Below, piece after piece: positions 22,236 to 25,795 of a stretch of DNA of 25,795 nt. The stretch is from Bin87 sp034428455 (GTDB lineage: Bacteria; Chloroflexota; Dehalococcoidia; Lucifugimonadales; UBA3495): assembly GCA_034428455.1 (NCBI GenBank), contig DAOUHZ010000103.1:1-25795 (forward strand), given 5' to 3'. The position numbers and the translations under genes are program-made. The notes beneath the pieces were generated by a model. It had not been told where the DNA came from. It did not search any database and worked only from the letters and a program-made list of their open reading frames with translations. Numbering within the stretch: the first letter of the stretch is position 1; each line of letters opens with the position of its first letter.

Positions 22236-23534
22236 CTAGGCTGCCGGTCTCAGATTAGCGGGCAGGTGCGTTTCCCAATCGGGAATCTGCCTGATCCGCG
22301 GCGAGGGCAGCAGCCAGGACTGGATGAGCGCCAACGTGCTGAACCCCAGGGACATGAGCAGCGGCGCCAGGTAGGTTCCCGTGATGTCCCACAGGAGGCC
22401 GGCGCATACGGGAGCCAGCCCCATGCCGAGACCGCTGCCCAGGCTCTGCCATCCGTAGAGGCTGCCCTGGGGTACGTTGCCGTAATACTGGCGGTTGGCG
22501 ATGGGGAACGTGGGCACCTCGGTGCTCTGGCCGATGCCGAAGAGGATCGCAAACAGGTAGTAGGCCCAGATGTCATTGCTGAAGAGGATGAGAAACAGCG
22601 GGAAGACCTGCAGGGCCATGCCCACCACCCAGACCAACCGGCAGCCCCACTGTTCCGCGACCACGGGCACGGCGCCCCGGGCGAGCACGCCGACGGTTTG
22701 CTGGGCGGCCAGCACGCCGACGGCCGCTTCCAGGGACAGGCCGCGGTCCACGGCAATGGCCACCACCAGCACGTTGATGATCTGGTGGCCCATGCATCCC
22801 CAGTAGTGGATGCCGATGAGGTTCCAGAAGGTGGTGGTGCGCTTGGCCTGCTGGATGAATACCCGGGCCCTGATCTTGGTGGTCTCGTCCCTCCTGGGCC
22901 TCTGGATCGGCTCATCGCCAAGATCGCCGAAGGGGCGCAGGCCAATATCCGCCGGCCCGTTGTAGAAGAACCTGACCAACAACAGCAGCAGCGCGCCGCC
23001 GATCATTCCCGGAAGCCAGAAAATCCACTGGATGCCCAGCTGGTTGAATGCCGCGCCGATCAGGAACAGGAAAGCGACTACCCCCACCCCTTGGAACGAC
23101 CAAACGACCCCCATGGCGATTCCCAGGCGACGCCGGAACCACAGGGTGATGCCGGAAACCGGCAACACGGTGAAAATGGTCGAGGCGACGCCCAGGATTA
23201 CGCCGAAGAAGAGGTAGAACTGCCAGAGGCTGTTCATGATGCCGGTCAGCAGCATCCCGATGATGAACAGCACGGAGCCGACCAGCAGGAACCAGCGCAC
23301 GCCGTAGCGGTCTCCGAGCCAGCCCACGTAGGGACTGGCCAGCCCGAAGATGATCCACTGGAGGCTGAAGGCGAGGCTGATTGCGCCGTAGCTCCAGCCG
23401 AAACCTGCCGCCGGGTCGCTGAGGTGGGGCACCAGCGCGGCCGCCGCAAACCGCACCGAAGAGGTGATGAACCCCATCATCGCGGCAATTGCCACGATGA
23501 TCCACGCGTAATGAATGCGGTTTCTCAGTTGCAT
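22236..23534 (-). CDS. MFS transporter (monocarboxylate/oxalate-formate antiporter-like)
   Basis: The 432-residue product has about twelve hydrophobic segments with the usual central cytoplasmic loop (residues ~205-240, DEPIQRPRRDETTKIRARV). The MFS motif between helices 2 and 3 is SPYVGWLGDRYGVRW. The layout resembles the OFA/monocarboxylate porter group, often carriers of small organic anions; the substrate is unknown. ATG 23534 is chosen because the N-terminal helix (HYAWIIVAIAAMMGF) begins just after it; an in-frame ATG at 23564 is possible and neither has a strong ribosome binding site. It is divergent from the VOC gene at 23715. Its C-terminal part (RQYYGNVPQGSLYGWQSLGS) is clearly paralogous to the partial transporter at the right edge. 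Confidence 0.9.
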   Translation of the reverse strand: MQLRNRIHYAWIIVAIAAMMGFITSSVRFAAAALVPHLSDPAAGFGWSYGAISLAFSLQWIIFGLASPYVGWLGDRYGVRWFLLVGSVLFIIGMLLTGIMNSLWQFYLFFGVILGVASTIFTVLPVSGITLWFRRRLGIAMGVVWSFQGVGVVAFLFLIGAAFNQLGIQWIFWLPGMIGGALLLLLVRFFYNGPADIGLRPFGDLGDEPIQRPRRDETTKIRARVFIQQAKRTTTFWNLIGIHYWGCMGHQIINVLVVAIAVDRGLSLEAAVGVLAAQQTVGVLARGAVPVVAEQWGCRLVWVVGMALQVFPLFLILFSNDIWAYYLFAILFGIGQSTEVPTFPIANRQYYGNVPQGSLYGWQSLGSGLGMGLAPVCAGLLWDITGTYLAPLLMSLGFSTLALIQSWLLPSPRIRQIPDWETHLPANLRPAA

Positions 23535-23620
23535 CGGTGCGGCAGATCTCGAACAGGGTGGCATTGTAACCGAAACCGTTTACGGATGCAGGAAGGGCAG
23601 ACGGGCTTTTGTGCAAAGCA

Positions 23621-23626
23621 TATAAT
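23621..23626 (+). promoter_or_regulatory. candidate -10 box for the VOC gene
   Basis: A perfect TATAAT lies 89 bp before the ATG at 23715, but no good -35 word is found 16-19 bp upstream. Confidence 0.35.
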
Positions 23627-23714
23627 CAGGGCCAAACTACACAGATTCCGGTAGTCGCAGGCAAAATCTGCGGGTTTCGCGGAAGGTAAGAGCTTTGGGC
23701 AGGAGGAAATCGTC

Positions 23715-24257
23715 ATGGGCATTCAGATCAAGCGCGTTGGACACGTTGGGATCCTGGTCTCCGATTTTGAACGGTCTTTCGAGTTTTACACCAAGGTGCT
23801 GGGCTGCAAGGTGACCTCCCGCCGCCGCCGACCCGACGGGGCCGAGACGGCCTTTCTGCGGTTCGACGAGACGCACCACGATTTCGTCATCGCCAGCGCT
23901 CCCGAGGGCGTGGACGTTTCCGAGAACGTTCCCGGGCAGGCCCGGCTGGTGCAGCAGGTGGCCTTCGAGGTGGAAAACCGCGACGAGTTCATGCGAGCAC
24001 TGGCCCACATTCACACCCACGGCGCGGAAATCGTCAGCGGCCCGCTGACCCACGGCATCGAAGCCGGCGGGAACCTGGAGGGCAGCGGCAGTCGGTCTTT
24101 CTACTTCCTGGACCCGGACGGCAACCGCCTGGAGATCTTCTGCGACGGCATGAAGGTTCCCAACGGGGAGCAGTTCCCGCGGCCCGAATACGCCGACGCC
24201 ATCAGGGACTTCATGGAGAAGCAGGCCGCGAAGGCGGCGGAACTCTCCGCCGACTGA
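23715..24257 (+). CDS. VOC-superfamily (glyoxalase/extradiol dioxygenase-like) protein
   Basis: The 180-residue product begins IKRVGHVGILVSDFERSFEFYTKVLGC with a likely metal-binding His10. It continues with AFLRFDETHHDFVIAS, then the second module LVQQVAFEVENRDEFMRALAHI, and ends RSFYFLDPDGNRLEIFCDG with a likely metal-binding Glu. This is the standard single-chain glyoxalase/bleomycin-resistance/dioxygenase pattern. The C-terminal ~35 residues are a charged helix. AGGAGG lies eight bases before the ATG. It is only distantly similar to the VOC protein at 16393-16947. Substrate unknown; the nearby MFS gene is divergent and may share its regulation. Confidence 0.88.
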   Translation: MGIQIKRVGHVGILVSDFERSFEFYTKVLGCKVTSRRRRPDGAETAFLRFDETHHDFVIASAPEGVDVSENVPGQARLVQQVAFEVENRDEFMRALAHIHTHGAEIVSGPLTHGIEAGGNLEGSGSRSFYFLDPDGNRLEIFCDGMKVPNGEQFPRPEYADAIRDFMEKQAAKAAELSAD

Positions 24258-24295
24258 GCAACGGCCACCGTCACGCGTACCCGCTCTGCCTGAAC

Positions 24296-24389
24296 TGTCA
24301 TTGCGAGCGAAGCGCGGCAATCTCGTTGGGGCAAGGAACGCTGCTTGCGGGAACGGGATCGCCACGTCGCTTCGCTCCTCGCGATGACA
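24296..24389 (-). repeat. palindromic interspersed repeat, family 2, copy 2
   Basis: It begins TGTCATTGCGAGCGAAGCGC and GGCAATCTCG and ends GCCACGTCGCTTCGCTCCTC then GCGATGACA, the inverse orientation of 13511-13603. It lies between the convergent VOC and NHL genes. Words CGCGTACCC (24274 region) and GGGTACGC (24394 region) flank it. Confidence 0.85.
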
Positions 24390-24428
24390 AGATGGGTACG
24401 CTTGCGAACAGCTACCGTCATGGCACAC

Positions 24429-24460
24429 AAAATCGGCCGGAGCATTCCGCTCCGGCCGAT
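24429..24460 (-). terminator. intrinsic terminator of the NHL gene
   Basis: On the minus strand ATCGGCCGGAGC, a 5-base loop and GCTCCGGCCGAT form a perfect 12-bp GC-rich stem followed by TTTTGTG, 24 bp after the stop at 24485. It is the best terminator in the window. Confidence 0.85.
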
Positions 24461-24484
24461 GCGTTGCTGCGGCTCGCGACCGGT

Positions 24485-25363
24485 CTAGCCCTGGCGCACG
24501 AACTTGTCGATGCCGGTGCCGTCGCTGAGGCCGACGTAGATGTCGCCCCGGGAGTCGACCCAGCTGCCGTGGCCGGGGCCGCGGCAGTCAAAGCGCGACA
24601 GCACGTTGCCCGAGGTGTCCAGCACGCTGACCCGGGCCGACGAGTCGTTGACGCTGCCCTCGCTGACCACCAGGTTCCCCTCGCTGTCCGCCGAGATGTC
24701 CATGGGACGCTGGATGTCGTCCCAGATGGTGATGAACTCGCCGTCTAGGCTGAAGAGCTGCATCCGGTGGTTCTCCCGGTCGCAGAGGAAGATGGTGTCG
24801 TTGTGGATCAGCAGGCTGTGGGGCAGGTGGAAGTGGCCGGCTTCGGTCTTGCCCGGTTCGCCCCAGGACTGCTTGAGCTGGCCGTCCCAGCTGAACCGAT
24901 GGACGCGGGCGTTGCGGTAGCCGTCGGCCACGTACAGGTCTCCCGAGGGGGACGGGACCAGTTCGGCCGGATAGTTGAACGGGCCGGCGGACCGGGGGCA
25001 GAGGTCGCCGGGGTTCTCGCAGCCGGTGTCGGAGTGGACGCCGTGGCGACCCAGCATCTGGATGGGCTTGCCGTCGATGGTGTAGACCAGGCACACGGAG
25101 CTGTCCCGGTCGGTCAGGTAGACCGTGTCGTCCTCGATGTAGATGCCGTGGGCGAAGACGAAGGCGCCGTTGCCCCAGCTGTCCAGCAGGTTGCCGTCAC
25201 GGTCGAAGATGAGGATGGGCGGATCCTTGCGCTGAAAGGCGAAGACCCGGTCCTGGGAGTCGGTGGCGATGGCGCTGACCATGGCGAAGGTATCGCCCTC
25301 GGGCAGCCTGGCCCAGTTTTCCACCACTTCGTAGGTGTAATTGCCGCTTCCTACGGTCGTCAT
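24485..25363 (-). CDS. NHL-repeat beta-propeller protein
   Basis: The 292-residue product has NHL-type blades: AIATDSQDRVFAFQRKDPPILIF, GIYIEDDTVYLTDRDSSVCLVY, ELVPSPSGDLYVADGYRNARVHRF, SLLIHNDTIFLCDRENHRMQLF, DISADSEGNLVVSEG and SWVDSRGDIYVG. It is paralogous to the NHL protein at 18330-19364 (shared GYxNARVH, DRENHR and an N-terminal W.RLPEG pattern). It is shorter and has no visible signal peptide. ATG 25363 has AAGGAGG eight bases upstream. The gene ends in a strong terminator and lies 116 bp after the partial MFS gene on the same strand. Molecular function unknown; a scaffold or a lyase-like role is only a guess from the fold. Confidence 0.87.
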   Translation of the reverse strand: MTTVGSGNYTYEVVENWARLPEGDTFAMVSAIATDSQDRVFAFQRKDPPILIFDRDGNLLDSWGNGAFVFAHGIYIEDDTVYLTDRDSSVCLVYTIDGKPIQMLGRHGVHSDTGCENPGDLCPRSAGPFNYPAELVPSPSGDLYVADGYRNARVHRFSWDGQLKQSWGEPGKTEAGHFHLPHSLLIHNDTIFLCDRENHRMQLFSLDGEFITIWDDIQRPMDISADSEGNLVVSEGSVNDSSARVSVLDTSGNVLSRFDCRGPGHGSWVDSRGDIYVGLSDGTGIDKFVRQG

Positions 25364-25413
25364 GTGTCTGGCCTCCTTGTCGTGTGGATGCGTACTTATC
25401 TGCTGACGCGGCT

Positions 25414-25419
25414 ATTGTA
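25414..25419 (-). promoter_or_regulatory. candidate -10 box for the NHL gene
   Basis: TACAAT on the minus strand lies about 50 bp before the ATG at 25363. The nearest TTG-type -35 word is spaced too closely (14 bp), so support is weak. Confidence 0.3.
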
Positions 25420-25479
25420 ACGCCGAAATTGCTCACCAACGCAGCCGCGCCGGAACTTGGAAAGTGGGTATGCTTGAGG

Positions 25480-25795
25480 TCACGAAGACGCCGGCGAGGT
25501 TTGCCCCTCCCGAGGCAGAGAGTCTTCCCAGTTGGGGATGAGCACGCGAGAGGATGACTCCAGCAGCAGTATGAAGACGACCCCCGCGAGACTGGCGACA
25601 ATGGAGATGGTCCAGGCGAGGTCGTAGGAGCCTCCCCCGACGTCGATGAAGCCAAGGTACCGCGTCGCCGCTTCGGCATTGCGGTAATCGTAGACCACCC
25701 CGCCAACCAGACCTCCCAGGGCCATGCCGAAACCGGAGCCGAGGTGCTGGAATCCGAAAATCGACCGCACCGGACCCATGCCGTAGTACTGGCGG
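25480..25795 (-). CDS. MFS transporter, C-terminal part (runs off right edge)
   Basis: The frame is open to the window edge and reads RQYYGMGPVRSIFGFQHLGSGFGMALGG, matching RQYYGNVPQGSLYGWQSLGSGLGMGL of the transporter at 22236-23534. Two to three hydrophobic segments follow (LAWTISIVASLAGVVFILLL), then the end LIPNWEDSLPREGQ, again close to the paralogue's end (IPDWETHLP). About 105 residues are visible; a Met inside this part is not the true start. It lies upstream of the NHL gene on the same strand and may be co-transcribed with it. Confidence 0.85.
   Translation of the reverse strand, partial: RQYYGMGPVRSIFGFQHLGSGFGMALGGLVGGVVYDYRNAEAATRYLGFIDVGGGSYDLAWTISIVASLAGVVFILLLESSSRVLIPNWEDSLPREGQTSPASS

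Noticed and set aside
22197..23654. Long plus-strand open frame of 485 codons opposite the MFS transporter
   Set aside because: The minus-strand frame is a clear MFS protein with twelve hydrophobic segments. The plus-strand product is a low-complexity Gln/His/Gly/Pro sequence, as expected from GC-rich antisense frames.

Overview
The window reads as a bacterial chromosome fragment of fairly high GC. The short EF-Ts, the gene order rpsB-tsf-pyrH-frr-uppS-cdsA-dxr, and the many single-gene amidases, NHL propellers, VOC enzymes and MFS carriers fit a Chloroflexota genome, perhaps of the Dehalococcoidia/SAR202 type. That assignment is inference; no rRNA or tRNA is present to confirm it.

Positions 1-7193 (all minus strand) are one long housekeeping operon. 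A sigma70-type promoter at 7164-7193 drives rpsB, tsf, pyrH, frr, uppS, cdsA and dxr (dxr runs off the left edge): translation factors, UMP kinase, then polyprenyl-PP, CDP-diacylglycerol and isoprenoid synthesis. Between frr and uppS sit two copies of a small overlapping gene pair that looks like a toxin-antitoxin module (RelE/DUF4258-like plus DUF2283-like). Sequence scars show a tandem duplication: a 31-bp remnant of the frr 3' end lies between the copies, and the last ~117 bp of the two downstream genes is about 94% identical although the rest has diverged.

Positions 7259-9234 hold a small GatC/AtzG-like gene translationally coupled to an amidase-signature hydrolase. The pair has its own promoter and is flanked by two inverted copies of a ~123-bp non-coding repeat. 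Then come two tandem copies of a small protein gene (9332-9884) and an aldo/keto reductase. A minus-strand pair follows, a second amidase and an SDR epimerase/dehydratase. After a second palindromic repeat family come an MNT-HEPN fusion, a gamma-glutamyltransferase-like enzyme, a VOC protein, a serine beta-lactamase/esterase-like hydrolase and an NHL propeller protein.

Positions 19419-22190 hold the most unusual locus: a GAF-PAS-HisKA-HATPase-REC-winged-helix fusion. Its phosphoacceptor His is Thr, other kinase and receiver motifs are eroded, and its reading frame has an in-frame TGA where Arg is expected in the GAF domain. The DNA-binding domain is intact. Upstream lies an array of GTGA half-sites in exact 11-bp phase, the geometry of PhoB/OmpR operators. 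The right end holds an MFS transporter, a VOC protein, a second NHL propeller with a clear terminator, and the C-terminal part of a second, paralogous MFS transporter.

The right two thirds look like a catabolic/accessory region of small enzymes for amide, peptide and aromatic or carbonyl substrates with transporters. No common pathway can be proved. No transposase, integrase, tRNA or CRISPR was seen.
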